64,000 bases of DNA, taken from positions 62,001 to 126,000 of the forward strand of contig JBMNNE010000002.1 of the NCBI GenBank assembly GCA_050953805.1. The letters run 5' to 3'. Under the pieces are notes generated by a model. It saw only the letters and a program-made list of their open reading frames with translations. It searched no databases and was not told where the DNA came from. A program made the translations under genes and the position numbers. Of this stretch, positions 53,301 through 60,581 are shown in pieces. This DNA comes from DUQW01 sp050953805. Lineage in GTDB: Bacteria > Bacillota_I > Bacilli_A > Acholeplasmatales > Acholeplasmataceae. How positions within the stretch are numbered: the stretch's first letter is position 1; every line of letters begins with the position of its first letter.

Positions 53301-56300
53301 TCCGACTTCGTCTGGATCAGTAATATCAATCTCAAATGAAATTGATTCATTAGTCACTTCAACGTCAACTATCTCAACCACTGGGGTAGTTTTAGATGGT
53401 GTTCTTAATCGATATTCTCCAACTGCAACTTGTTCTCCGACACCATCATTTAAATCATAAGTATAACTGACTTGGATTTTGTAGTTATTATTTGCTAATA
53501 ATTCAGTAAATTCTCTATCATTAAAGTCTGTTAATACATGTGATATTTCACCATCTTTAAATAATTCAATTGCGGTAATAGCTCCTAGTTTTTCAACATC
53601 AGTAATATCAATCTCAAAAGCAACTGAATCAGTAGTCATTTCAACATTAACGATTTTGATAGTTGGGGTTACTTTAGTTAAAGTTTTGATACTAGCATTT
53701 GGTTTTTCAGATGTTGTCATAGCTGGTACTTCTGTTAAAAGAACTGGATCCCCATAATTATATACACGTACTTCTCCATCATAACCACTTTGATAAGACC
53801 CTAACTTAATTCCGACATAATCACCAACTTCATAGTCAATTGTGTCATTATCGGGATAAATCAAAAAAGTACCGGTTTCGTCTTTTAATGTAACATCAGA
53901 GTATGAAAAACGCTTGGTGATTTCAGCAACTTGTAAAATTGTATAACTGTTTTGTGCGGTTAAAGCTCTAAAATCAGCTAAAGTTGGATAATTTCTAGTC
54001 GTTATTATATAATCTCGAGGACCAATACCATCGCTTAAATCATAAGTATAAGTTACAACAAGTTCATATTCAGTATTTGATAATAGCTCAGTAAATTCTT
54101 TAACATTAAAGTTTGTTAGTACTTGTGCTATTTCACCATCTTTAAATAATTCAATTGCGGTAATAGCTCCAACTTCGTCTGGATCAGTAATGTTAATATC
54201 AAAAGTAATTGAATCAGTAGTTGCTAAAACATCAACTAACTCAACCACTGGGGTTGTTTTAGCTAAAGTTCTAATGCTAGTTTTTAATTTGTCGATAGTC
54301 ATTATTTCTGGTACTTCTTCGTAAGTAATCGGAACATCATAAGAATAAAGAACCGCTTCCCCGTTAACTAGTTCTGCATATTGATCGACATATACTCCAA
54401 TATAATCTCCTACATCAAATGTAACATGATCATTTGATACAGAAATCCATAATTCTCCTGTCTCATCTTTAACTAAGACATCCGAGTATGAATTATTTTC
54501 ATTAATCTTTTCTACTTGTAAAATGGTTAAATTTTGAGTGTTTTTATATGCTTTAAAATCAGCCAAACTTGGATAGTAGCGGTTGATTATGGCATATTCT
54601 TGAACACCTTTACCATCACTTAAATCATAAGTATAAGTTACAACAACTTCATATTCATTATTAGATAATAATTCAGTAAACTTTCTAGCATTTAAGTCCG
54701 TTAGTGATTGTACCACTTCACCATCTTTATAGAGTTCAATTGCGGTAATAGCTCCTACTTCATCATCATCAGTAACTTCAATCTCAAAAGTAATTGTATC
54801 GCTAGTCGATGAAACACTAAGAATATCGACAACAGGTGCTGCTTTAGCTAAAGTTCTAATGCTAGTTTTTAATTTGTCGATAGTCATTATTTCTGGTACT
54901 TCTTCGTAAGTAATCGGAAAATCATAAGAATAAAGAACCACTTCACCGTTAACTAATTCTGCAAATTGATGGACGTATAATCCAATATAATCTCCTACAT
55001 CAAATGTAACATGATCATTTGATACATAAACCCATAATTCTCCCGTTTCATCTTTAACTAAGACATCTGAGTATGAATAATATTTATTAATTTTTTCTAC
55101 TTGTAAAATGGTTAGATCTTGAGTGTTTTTATATGCTTTGAAATCAGCCAAACTTGGATAGTGGCGATTGATTATGGCATATTCTTGAACACCTTTACCA
55201 TCACTTAAATCATATTCATAAGTTACAACAATTTCATATTCATTGTTTAATAATAGTCCGGTAAATTTTCTAACATCTAAATCTGTTAGTGATTGTACCA
55301 CTTCACCATCTTTATAGAGTTCAATTGCGGTAATAGCTCCAACTTTATCGATATCAGTAACATCAATATCAAAGGTAATTGATCCGAAATCTGGAATAAC
55401 ATTAACTAACTCAACAACTGGAGTCTTTTTAGCTAATGTCCTAATATTAATATTTTCAATTGGAACTTCTGAAGCTGAGATTTCGATAATATCATCTTCG
55501 CTTACCCAACTTTGTGGATCTTGTTCATGAATTAATTGATAATAAATATCCTTCATTCCAATTGGAACATAAATCTTAAATAATTCTGAATTCCATGTCG
55601 TTCCAAATAAATCATATCCTAATAATGGTGGATTAGTTGATAAGAAATATACCTCAGTTAAGTTAGGAACTCCTTCCCAACTATTTCCAAAGGCTTGTTG
55701 ACCGATAAATTCAACATTCTCACCGATAATAACTTTTCTCATTTCATAGTTACCAATAAACGCTGATGCCATAATTCCTTTTTCATTAATATAAACAACA
55801 TCACGCGAACCACTGTAGTGAGTAACTAAACCTTCAGCATTAACATTAATTCCTGAAGTTGATTTTTGGCTCTTACCTGAAAGCGTAAAGACTCTTTCAC
55901 CTAAACCATCACCTAAATCATAGGTATAAGTTACGACAATTTCATATTTGTTATTAGATAATAATCCAGTAAATTCTCTATCAGTTAAATCTACTAGTGA
56001 TTGTACCTTTTCACCATCTTTATGTAATTCAATTGATGTAATAGCTCCAACTTTATCAACATCAGTAATGTCAATTTCAAAAGCGATTGATTCAGTAGTT
56101 GCCAAAACATTAACTAATTCAAGAACTGGAGCTTCTTTACCGCGAGTTTTAATACTTACTCGTGGTTTAGAGACAGTAAATGTTTCTGGCTCTTCGACTT
56201 CAGTTAAACCTTCATAATTATAAATGTGTCCTTCTCCTGTATATAAACTTTGATATGAATAAAGAGTCATTCCTAAATAGTCACCAACTTCATAGGTTAC

Positions 56301-59039
56301 TAATTCACTTAAGACGTCAATTTGAAAAACACCAGTTTCATCTTCTAGCGTCAATCTTGAAATTGCCCAATATTCATAAATATCAGTAAGTTGTAAAACG
56401 GTATAACCTTGATTAACATAGTACGCTCTAAAATCAGCTAAACTTGGATAGTTTCTGCTAATTGTTTGATATTCTTGAACCCCTGAACCATCATTTAAAT
56501 CATATTTGTAAGTTACAACAATTTCATATTCAGTATTTGATAATAATCCAGTAAATTCTCTAGCGGCTAAATCTTCTAAAGAATCAACTAGCGTACCACC
56601 TTTATATAATTCAATTGCCACAATTGAACCTACTTGACTGACATCATTGATATCAAGTTCAAAAGTAATAGAATTAAGATCAGCAACAACATTAACTATT
56701 TCAAGACTTGGAATTTCTTTAGGTAAAGTTCTAAGGCTAACTTTCGGCTTTTGAACTGTCGTTGCCGCTGGTACTTCTGTTATAAGAACTGGATAATTAT
56801 CATAAGTTACATAACCTTCCCCAGAATATCCATCTTGCCATGAAGATAAGTTAATTTTTACATAATTACCAACTACATATGTAATTTCCTCATTTGGAAC
56901 ATTAACCCACATAGTTCCAGTTTCATCTTTTAATAATACATCAGAGTATGAAAAATATTCATTGATTTCTGCTACTTGTAAAATTGAATATCCGTTTCGT
57001 ACACTTAACGATATAAAATCAGCTAAACTTGGATAGTTTCTAGTTGTTGTCATGTATTCATGAGCACCAGTGCCATCATTTAAATTATAAGTGTAAGTTA
57101 CAACAACCTCATAATCAGTATCTGATGACAATTCAGTAAAGACTACTCTACCATCTACTTCATCTATTACATGAACTACTTCGCCATCTTGATAAAGTTC
57201 AATTGCAGTAATTTCTCCAACATTATCACTATCATTAATAACCAGATCAAAACCAACGGTTGTATCACCCGCTAAAACATTAACTAATTCAACAGTTGGT
57301 GTGGCTTTCGCTGTGGTTGTTAGTAGATGTTCCTTAGTAACTAATCGCACACCCACACCATCATTAAGATTATATTTATAAGTTACAACAATTTTATATT
57401 CATTATTTGATAATAATCCAACAAATTCTCTAACACTTAAATCTTCAAGCGTTTTAACAACTTCTCCATCTTTAAGTAATTGGATTGTAGCTAACTCTCC
57501 AATTGCATCTGGGTCACTTATTATCAAATCAAAACTAACTGTTTCCTGAGTTGCCTCAATGTCTACTAGCTCGACATTTGGAACCGTTTTGGCTTTGGTT
57601 ATAAAAGTTTGCGGAACTAATACTATCGATTCTCCAAAACCATCATTTAAATCGTATTTATATGTAACCTCAATTTTATATACATTATCTGATAGTAGTC
57701 CTATAAATTCTCTAACACTTAAATCTTCCAATGTTTTAACAATTTCTCCATCTTGATACAATTGAATTGCAGTAATGTTTCCAACTGAATCAACATCTTG
57801 GATCGATACCTTGAAGTTAACTGAAGTATAAGTTGTTTCAATATCAGTTATCACAACTTTTGGTGTCGCTTTCGCTGCGGTTGTTAAAAAATGTTCTTCA
57901 ACAACCGTTTGAGCTCCTGCACCGTCATTGAGATCATAAGTATATATAACTTCTATTTTGTATTCATTATTTGATAGTAAGTTTTTAAATTCTCTTACTG
58001 TTAAATCTTGTAAATTTTCAATTAATGTATCATCTTTAAAAAGTTTAATTGATGATACTGTTACCGATTTAGCTTTTGAAGAAATTGAAAAATCAAAATT
58101 AAAACTATCTTGAGTTATTTTACTATTAGATATGTTAAGCACCTTATTAGTACAAAACGCGTGTTTTTGGAGAACATCAATTCGGCCACCATAACCATCC
58201 AAAATATCATAGTTGGCAACAATTGCATACTGATATAAAGTATTCGGTTTTAAATTTTCAAAAAATAGTGTATTATTACCAACGCTCAATTTTTGCTTGT
58301 TGATGATTTCTTCACCATCAAATAAAAATACCCCAACCGCATTTCCTTCAATAGCTAGTAATTGACTATGATCACTAATTTTCGCATCAAATTCAACACT
58401 ATCAATATCAATAATAAGTTGGGAGACTGTTGCAGTAGGAGCATAATCATAGGTAACTCCAACTTTTACTGTTCTCTTACCATCAAAAACTACATCTTTA
58501 ATATCAGTTCCATCAACATATTTAATTTTATCAATGGTATAGTCTTTAATTCCGGCAACATTACCTGAATTAACTTTCAAAATTAAATTTTCTGAATCAC
58601 TACCATATTCAAATTGATAACTCTGATAAAAGACTCCATTTAAAATAAAAGATAAGATTTCAAAATTATCAGGGTTACTTAATTTAACCGTGATAAAAAA
58701 GGTCTGATTCTTACCCGTAAAATATTCTACCTTTTCACTAGTAACTACATCCAAGGAGGTTTCTATTTCTTCTTCGATAGTCTTTCCATCAGGATTATCG
58801 AATGGATCCTCTTGATCAACATCATCAATTTCACCTTCATTTAAGAAGTGTGGCGAAAATGATAATGGTTTATTTACAACATTTCTTTGTTGTATCTCCC
58901 TTGTAATTTCCATTCCTCTATAGACTGGAACCGTCTTGTTCTTACTACTTGGGCCTCTATTGCCAGTTTGATCACAAGCAAATAAAGCAAGTAGCAGGAT
59001 AAATGATAACATCACGCCTAATATTTTCCTGATTTTCAT
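44316..59039 (-). CDS. Giant multi-repeat surface lipoprotein (about 4,907 residues)
   Basis: The start is ATG 59037-59039 with GGAGG 7 bases upstream; a start 18 bp earlier is less likely. A lipoprotein signal ends LLALFAC, so the Cys should be lipidated and the rest exported. Residues about 200-4350 hold about 28 fibronectin-III-like units (core pattern VEIVNVxATTDSITFxINITD, then DEVGAITAIELYKDGE, then YTYDLNDGxGE), 12 OB-fold-like units beginning YPSLADF with DETGT and EVGDY, and two BspA-type leucine-rich inserts (NVEFIGQQAFG, LTEVYFLS). The last 450 or so residues have GLUG-like features (LNLKNDLDFEG, GVAGLTHSN, AGGIAGENNGTIENSYVEG). It is probably an adhesin; the ligand is unknown. Assembly errors in the repeats would alter its length. 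Confidence 0.85.
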   Translation of the reverse strand: MKIRKILGVMLSFILLLALFACDQTGNRGPSSKNKTVPVYRGMEITREIQQRNVVNKPLSFSPHFLNEGEIDDVDQEDPFDNPDGKTIEEEIETSLDVVTSEKVEYFTGKNQTFFITVKLSNPDNFEILSFILNGVFYQSYQFEYGSDSENLILKVNSGNVAGIKDYTIDKIKYVDGTDIKDVVFDGKRTVKVGVTYDYAPTATVSQLIIDIDSVEFDAKISDHSQLLAIEGNAVGVFLFDGEEIINKQKLSVGNNTLFFENLKPNTLYQYAIVANYDILDGYGGRIDVLQKHAFCTNKVLNISNSKITQDSFNFDFSISSKAKSVTVSSIKLFKDDTLIENLQDLTVREFKNLLSNNEYKIEVIYTYDLNDGAGAQTVVEEHFLTTAAKATPKVVITDIETTYTSVNFKVSIQDVDSVGNITAIQLYQDGEIVKTLEDLSVREFIGLLSDNVYKIEVTYKYDLNDGFGESIVLVPQTFITKAKTVPNVELVDIEATQETVSFDLIISDPDAIGELATIQLLKDGEVVKTLEDLSVREFVGLLSNNEYKIVVTYKYNLNDGVGVRLVTKEHLLTTTAKATPTVELVNVLAGDTTVGFDLVINDSDNVGEITAIELYQDGEVVHVIDEVDGRVVFTELSSDTDYEVVVTYTYNLNDGTGAHEYMTTTRNYPSLADFISLSVRNGYSILQVAEINEYFSYSDVLLKDETGTMWVNVPNEEITYVVGNYVKINLSSWQDGYSGEGYVTYDNYPVLITEVPAATTVQKPKVSLRTLPKEIPSLEIVNVVADLNSITFELDINDVSQVGSIVAIELYKGGTLVDSLEDLAAREFTGLLSNTEYEIVVTYKYDLNDGSGVQEYQTISRNYPSLADFRAYYVNQGYTVLQLTDIYEYWAISRLTLEDETGVFQIDVLSELVTYEVGDYLGMTLYSYQSLYTGEGHIYNYEGLTEVEEPETFTVSKPRVSIKTRGKEAPVLELVNVLATTESIAFEIDITDVDKVGAITSIELHKDGEKVQSLVDLTDREFTGLLSNNKYEIVVTYTYDLGDGLGERVFTLSGKSQKSTSGINVNAEGLVTHYSGSRDVVYINEKGIMASAFIGNYEMRKVIIGENVEFIGQQAFGNSWEGVPNLTEVYFLSTNPPLLGYDLFGTTWNSELFKIYVPIGMKDIYYQLIHEQDPQSWVSEDDIIEISASEVPIENINIRTLAKKTPVVELVNVIPDFGSITFDIDVTDIDKVGAITAIELYKDGEVVQSLTDLDVRKFTGLLLNNEYEIVVTYEYDLSDGKGVQEYAIINRHYPSLADFKAYKNTQDLTILQVEKINKYYSYSDVLVKDETGELWVYVSNDHVTFDVGDYIGLYVHQFAELVNGEVVLYSYDFPITYEEVPEIMTIDKLKTSIRTLAKAAPVVDILSVSSTSDTITFEIEVTDDDEVGAITAIELYKDGEVVQSLTDLNARKFTELLSNNEYEVVVTYTYDLSDGKGVQEYAIINRYYPSLADFKAYKNTQNLTILQVEKINENNSYSDVLVKDETGELWISVSNDHVTFDVGDYIGVYVDQYAELVNGEAVLYSYDVPITYEEVPEIMTIDKLKTSIRTLAKTTPVVELVDVLATTDSITFDINITDPDEVGAITAIELFKDGEIAQVLTNFNVKEFTELLSNTEYELVVTYTYDLSDGIGPRDYIITTRNYPTLADFRALTAQNSYTILQVAEITKRFSYSDVTLKDETGTFLIYPDNDTIDYEVGDYVGIKLGSYQSGYDGEVRVYNYGDPVLLTEVPAMTTSEKPNASIKTLTKVTPTIKIVNVEMTTDSVAFEIDITDVEKLGAITAIELFKDGEISHVLTDFNDREFTELLANNNYKIQVSYTYDLNDGVGEQVAVGEYRLRTPSKTTPVVEIVDVEVTNESISFEIDITDPDEVGAISAIELYQGDEMVQSLADLTARKFTGLLSNNEYKVVVTYKYDLADGMGVRTYAIIDRHYPSLADFKAHNYYSAETIIQVAKINKNSYDSDVLIKDETGYLWINVPNNSVTFEEGDYVVITLWGGAEPDTGYVQLYYRNIRICTEVPNIMTTYELKANATTKPKVMPYFKIVDVSFTTDSITFDIDITDVDETGTITAIKLYKDGEVVQSLTDLTNKEFIGLLANNEYEIVLTGTYDLNDGEGSHEYEMSNERKVRVRTLAKATPVVEIVDVEVTTESISFEIDIIDPDEVGAISAIELRKDGVVIQTLEDLTDREFTGLLSNNEYEIAVTYKYDLADGVGVRTYAIIDRHYPSLADFRSLKVNQAITFIQVVKINKKAETSDILVKDETGDLWFEISNSLITFEVGDYIEIVLGSWMEAETNYLHLNTYAVAGGLTEIPEIMTIHELKANVRTQAKTTPVVELVDVLATTDSITFDIDITDPDEVGAITAIELFKDTEIVQVLTDFNVKEFTELLSNTEYELVVTYTYDLNDGFGEQDYLLVTRHYPSLADIQSSVVERAYTILEVVELTQRYSYSEVLLQDETGTIWVYPNNDTVTYEVGDYVGIYLWSYQSSYDGEIYVSSLDSPVLLTEVPKIMTTHKPSAYISTQFNTTPVIEIDNVKATTNSVTFDIYITDPDGVGVITAIELFKDGEKVQSLEDLTAREFTGLLSNNEYEIIVTYTYDLNDGVGEQDCLVTTRNYPSLADFKALNLILTYTILQVVEIQQYFSVSDVTLGDETGTIVAHLDNDKVTYEVGDYVGITLNSYQNAYDGEIYIYLQDAPVLLTDVPEIKTIHKPNIYFRTQTKEIPVVEICNVEITTDSVTFGINITDTDEVGAITAVELYKDGEKVQSLEDLTAKTFTGLLSDNIYLIKVVYTYNLDDGVGEHVIVREHQLRTQSKTTPVIEIVNVLSTTDSITFGINITDPDGVGAITAIELHKDGEKVQSLEDLTARTFTGLLSNNKYEIVVTYTYDLNDGTGEKIVVRNYSIRTFTKATPDVRIVNIEATTDSITFGINITDVDEVGAITTIQLLRGELVVQTLEDFNVKEFTGLLSNNEYGIAVTYTYDLNDGVGERTIVNYGYAMTQSKVTPLAWVTNIEATTDSVTFDINIIDTDEVGALTAIELYKDGEKVQSLEDLTAKTFTGLLSDNIYSIKVVYTYNLDDGVGEQVIVREYELRTQSKTIPFIEIVDVLSTTNSVTLGINITDVDAVGAITAIELYKDDELVQSLIDLTARTFTGLLSNNEYEIVVTYTYDLNDGTGEKIVVRNNFIRTLTNATPDVRIINIETTTDSVTFGINITDTDEVGAITTIQLLRDGLVVQTLEDLNVREFTGLLSNNVYKIKLVYTYDLNDGVGERTIVNYGYVITQTKATPDVRIVNVEATTDSVTFSINITDTDEVGAITAIELYHYDEKVQSLEDLTAREFTGLLSSNVYKIEVVYTYDLNTGFGEQAVSGYQYVTTQSKATPVFEIVNVLSTTDSITFGINITDTDEVGAITAIELFKDGEKVQSLTDFNVKEFTDLLSNTEYEIVATYTYDLNDGFGEKVVVREHQLRTQSKTTPVIEIINVLSTIDSITFGINITDPDEVGAITVIELYKDGVVVQTLEDLTARTFTGLLSNNEYEVVITYTYDLNDGVGEQDCLVVTRYYPSLADLKSSVVESAYTILEVVELTQRYSYSEVLLQDETGTIWVYPNNDKVTYEVGDYVGIYLCSYQSSYDGEIYVTYMDDPVLLTEVPKIMTIHKPNAYISTQVKATPVVEIVNVEATINSVTFDINITDPDEVGAITAIELYKDGVAIQSLEDLTAGTFTGLLSNNEYEIVVTYTYDLNDGVGEQDCLVTTRRYPSLADFRAYRVNQGYTILKLINIYEYWAISRLTLEDETGTFVIDVLSESVTYQVGDYLGMTLYAYQSLYTGEGHIYTYDNLTEVGEQEMFTTSKPKASIRTRSKDTPTLELVNVSATTGSITFDIMVTDVHEVGAITAIELHKDGEMVQSLEDLTARTFTGLLSNNEYEIVVTYTYDLSDGVGERTFVLSGKSQESTAGLVINEEGLVDRYDGTQEVVYINEKGIMKYAFINNNTMRKVIIGENVEFIGQQAFGDNQYGVPNLTEVYFLSNTPPLFGFSPFGTTWNSEAFKIYVPIGMKAIYYQLIHEQDPMGYLSEDDIIEIPTSSVPIDNINIKTLAKDTPTVEIVNLQSTVNSITFEIDITDVHEVGSIAAIELYQGDTLVQSLEDLEAREFTELSSNTEYKIVVTYQYDLNDGKGVQDYVLAIRHYSSLADFRALRVNKAFVIIEVAAIRRYFAYSDILIKDETGDAWIHISNNLITFEVGDYIGLTLQAYQDAYSGEVHFYLDGNIVTYTEVPEIMTTYKPNALIKTRPLDISINTIEVLNTQILNGDVILFSVGITNPDNVQMKSIIVDGTEIRLESSSTTTNLRFKKSVFGEYETVTYTIQGVVLKDRDITLEVSDNNIIEIFVLPKIEILSAGQKNGRYYGTYTDSYDVKFNKPIASSLVSITTNRGGKIEQGNITVVNPYTIRVNLTSTYGGTTDFNITAIEIKIDDIIYPINISYSFDMFLVYSIDPVDIETVDDLISFANSNQVLNLKNDLDFEGITWTPIQFYGVLLGNGYKSKNIKMIDHSTTEVTTYALFTQVHGVIDNLHIDNLFISMEKPNLSGVAGLTHSNNGFITNVSVSGSIAVTTDSHIYIGGIATYNGRLIENSSVDIGIFNQSIDYSRIGGVAAYNYQKAEIRNINALVTINSSAKDNLQYISHFIGGLVGYNEGFIEKVQVNASIEVNAHKILAGGIAGENNGTIENSYVEGLVNITPTSTSNHLYTAGFAGYNSPQGRIKNSYSIVTSNVDNSNFSYSAGFVGDNAGRIENSFSVGQGFSQPFVKHSGGVLTNNYAIRTTNNVQYEGLIYKDSINEIIVEIDDVWNHTIWDFSQIDYILKHYPEFK
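46650..56450 (-). repeat. Internal duplicated block OB-FN3-LRR-FN3-OB
   Basis: The order OB unit, FN3 unit, BspA-LRR insert, FN3 unit, OB unit occurs twice, near 54840-56450 and near 46070-47640. The LRR inserts at about 55460-55880 and 46680-47080 share long stretches such as NVEFIGQQAFG and STNPPL/SNTPPL. Other OB pairs (54290-54590 with 54850-55160; 48000-48250 with 51420-51670) are close to identical. This points to recent segmental duplication or gene conversion inside one gene. Confidence 0.8.
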
Positions 59040-59057
59040 ACAGAAGCCTCCTATCAT

Positions 59058-59350
59058 ACTGTTTTATACATATATATCATATTTTAATATAAATCTTAAA
59101 ATAAGTCTACATAAATTCAATTAATATTTTAAATAATATTTAAATTATTACATATTTTCACCGTTTTAAGTATAAATACATATACATTTTCTTTTTCTTT
59201 CTTTATATTTTTAAAAAAATGCTTCCTCAAAAAGTAGAATCACAGTCAACTGCATTACCATTTTTTTCTGCTGTTGCAATTTTAGCGATTATGTAGTAAA
59301 ATTAATTGTAATATCTATTTACAATAAACAATCAAAAAATTGAGAGGACA
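59058..59350. other. AT-rich divergent intergenic region
   Basis: About 290 bp between the giant lipoprotein gene and the GGDEF gene. No riboswitch blocks are visible on either strand. A 25-codon plus-strand frame at 59219-59296 has a hydrophobic end but no ribosome site. Nothing else can be supported. Confidence 0.5.
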
Positions 59351-59359
59351 TTGATTAAA

Positions 59360-60520
59360 ATGGTTGTCAAAGAACCTATACTAGAAGAAATTATAGTAGC
59401 TAATGCGGTCGGTTTACTCGTACTGATTATTTATCTGCTATCTCGAATTGAAATAAGAAAAGAAAGGCACTTAAGCTTGAAAATATTTGACGGAATGGTT
59501 TGGGTTATTTTCATTGCCTTGATTGCCGAAACGATAACTTTTTTGCTGGATAAAAAACCAGGTGCGTTAGTTAACTTCTTTCAGTATTTAACTAACGCTT
59601 ACCTTTTTCTAGCCTCAAGTTGTGTGGGCATACTTTGGGTGTTATTTGTTGATATTCGTATTTTCCGTAGTATTGGTAGAGTCAAAAGGTGGTTAAAAGT
59701 CTTAATAATCCCATACGCTATTTTAGTTTTATTTATTATCCTAGACTTGTTTGGAATGGGAATTATTTTTACAATCACCGAAGCGAATCAATATGCAAGA
59801 GGTAAATTTGTCAGTCTATCATTCACTTTTGTCTTTATTTGTTATTGGATCACTTTGATTCTTGCTATTCTCGCTGTCAAGCGGAATGGTCATATTCGCT
59901 TTTTCCCAGTTCACTACTTTGTAATACCTTCCCTTATCGGAACCTTAGTTCAAGGCATATTTTATGGATTATCTGTCGGTTGGTCACTAACAAGTATTGC
60001 CTTACTATTTGTCCAATTACATATTTCAAATCAAAACGCCTATGAAGATGAACTTTCCGGTTTATATAACCGTAAGTACTTCGTTTGGATGGTAGAAAAA
60101 TTAACACGTAGCACTAAAAATCGAACTATTGGTGCTATCATGATTGATATTAACCAATTCAAGCGTATTAACGATGAATGGGGTCACTCAGTTGGTGACG
60201 ATGCGATTCGGAGCATCGGCTGGCTTCTAGCCAATATCAGTACGGCCAACATAACTGCTTTCCGTACTGGCGGTGATGAATTTGTCGTACTTCTCCTAGA
60301 CGGAACTGAAGCCGATATAGAAAAGTTACGTTTAACAATTAATGAACGAATATCTGAATTCAATGAAACTGCAGAAAAACCTTATAAATTATCCGTTTCA
60401 ATGGGCGCATCGACGACCAATACTAGTGGTACAAGTTTAGACTTATTCTTCCATGAACTAGACCGACAAATGTATGAAGAAAAAGTACTTTACGATACAA
60501 AAAATAAATCACTAAAATAA
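59360..60520 (+). CDS. Membrane diguanylate cyclase
   Basis: This protein of about 386 residues has seven or so transmembrane helices in the first 220 residues, followed by a GGDEF domain (about 225-375) with the intact motif RTGGDEFVVLL (GGDEF at 304-308) and MIDINQFKRINDEWGHSVGD. It should make c-di-GMP from GTP. I prefer ATG 59360, but TTG 59351 is closer to the GAGAGG site and cannot be excluded. It diverges from the giant lipoprotein gene. It is a second diguanylate cyclase in the window. Confidence 0.85.
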   Translation: MVVKEPILEEIIVANAVGLLVLIIYLLSRIEIRKERHLSLKIFDGMVWVIFIALIAETITFLLDKKPGALVNFFQYLTNAYLFLASSCVGILWVLFVDIRIFRSIGRVKRWLKVLIIPYAILVLFIILDLFGMGIIFTITEANQYARGKFVSLSFTFVFICYWITLILAILAVKRNGHIRFFPVHYFVIPSLIGTLVQGIFYGLSVGWSLTSIALLFVQLHISNQNAYEDELSGLYNRKYFVWMVEKLTRSTKNRTIGAIMIDINQFKRINDEWGHSVGDDAIRSIGWLLANISTANITAFRTGGDEFVVLLLDGTEADIEKLRLTINERISEFNETAEKPYKLSVSMGASTTNTSGTSLDLFFHELDRQMYEEKVLYDTKNKSLK

Positions 60521-60537
60521 CTTTTAAAAATATTATT

Positions 60538-60562
60538 AAAAACGCCTTACAAGGCGTTTTTT
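60538..60562. terminator. Bidirectional terminator between cyclase and Sel1 genes
   Basis: AAAACGCCTT pairs with AAGGCGTTTT and has T runs on both sides, placed between convergent genes. Confidence 0.88.
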
Positions 60563-60581
60563 CATTAAATTTATCTTTTCT

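Noticed and set aside
55948..56389. Several plus-strand open frames inside the giant lipoprotein gene
   Set aside because: They are antisense shadows of the repeats and recur with them.
46000..58200. Regular repeats that might suggest a CRISPR array
   Set aside because: The repeats are about 240 bp, stay in one long frame and encode recurring protein units; there are no short repeats with unique spacers or cas genes.
59219..59296. Short plus-strand frame of 25 codons with a hydrophobic C-terminal half
   Set aside because: No ribosome site, no neighbours that suggest a role, and frames of this length are expected by chance.
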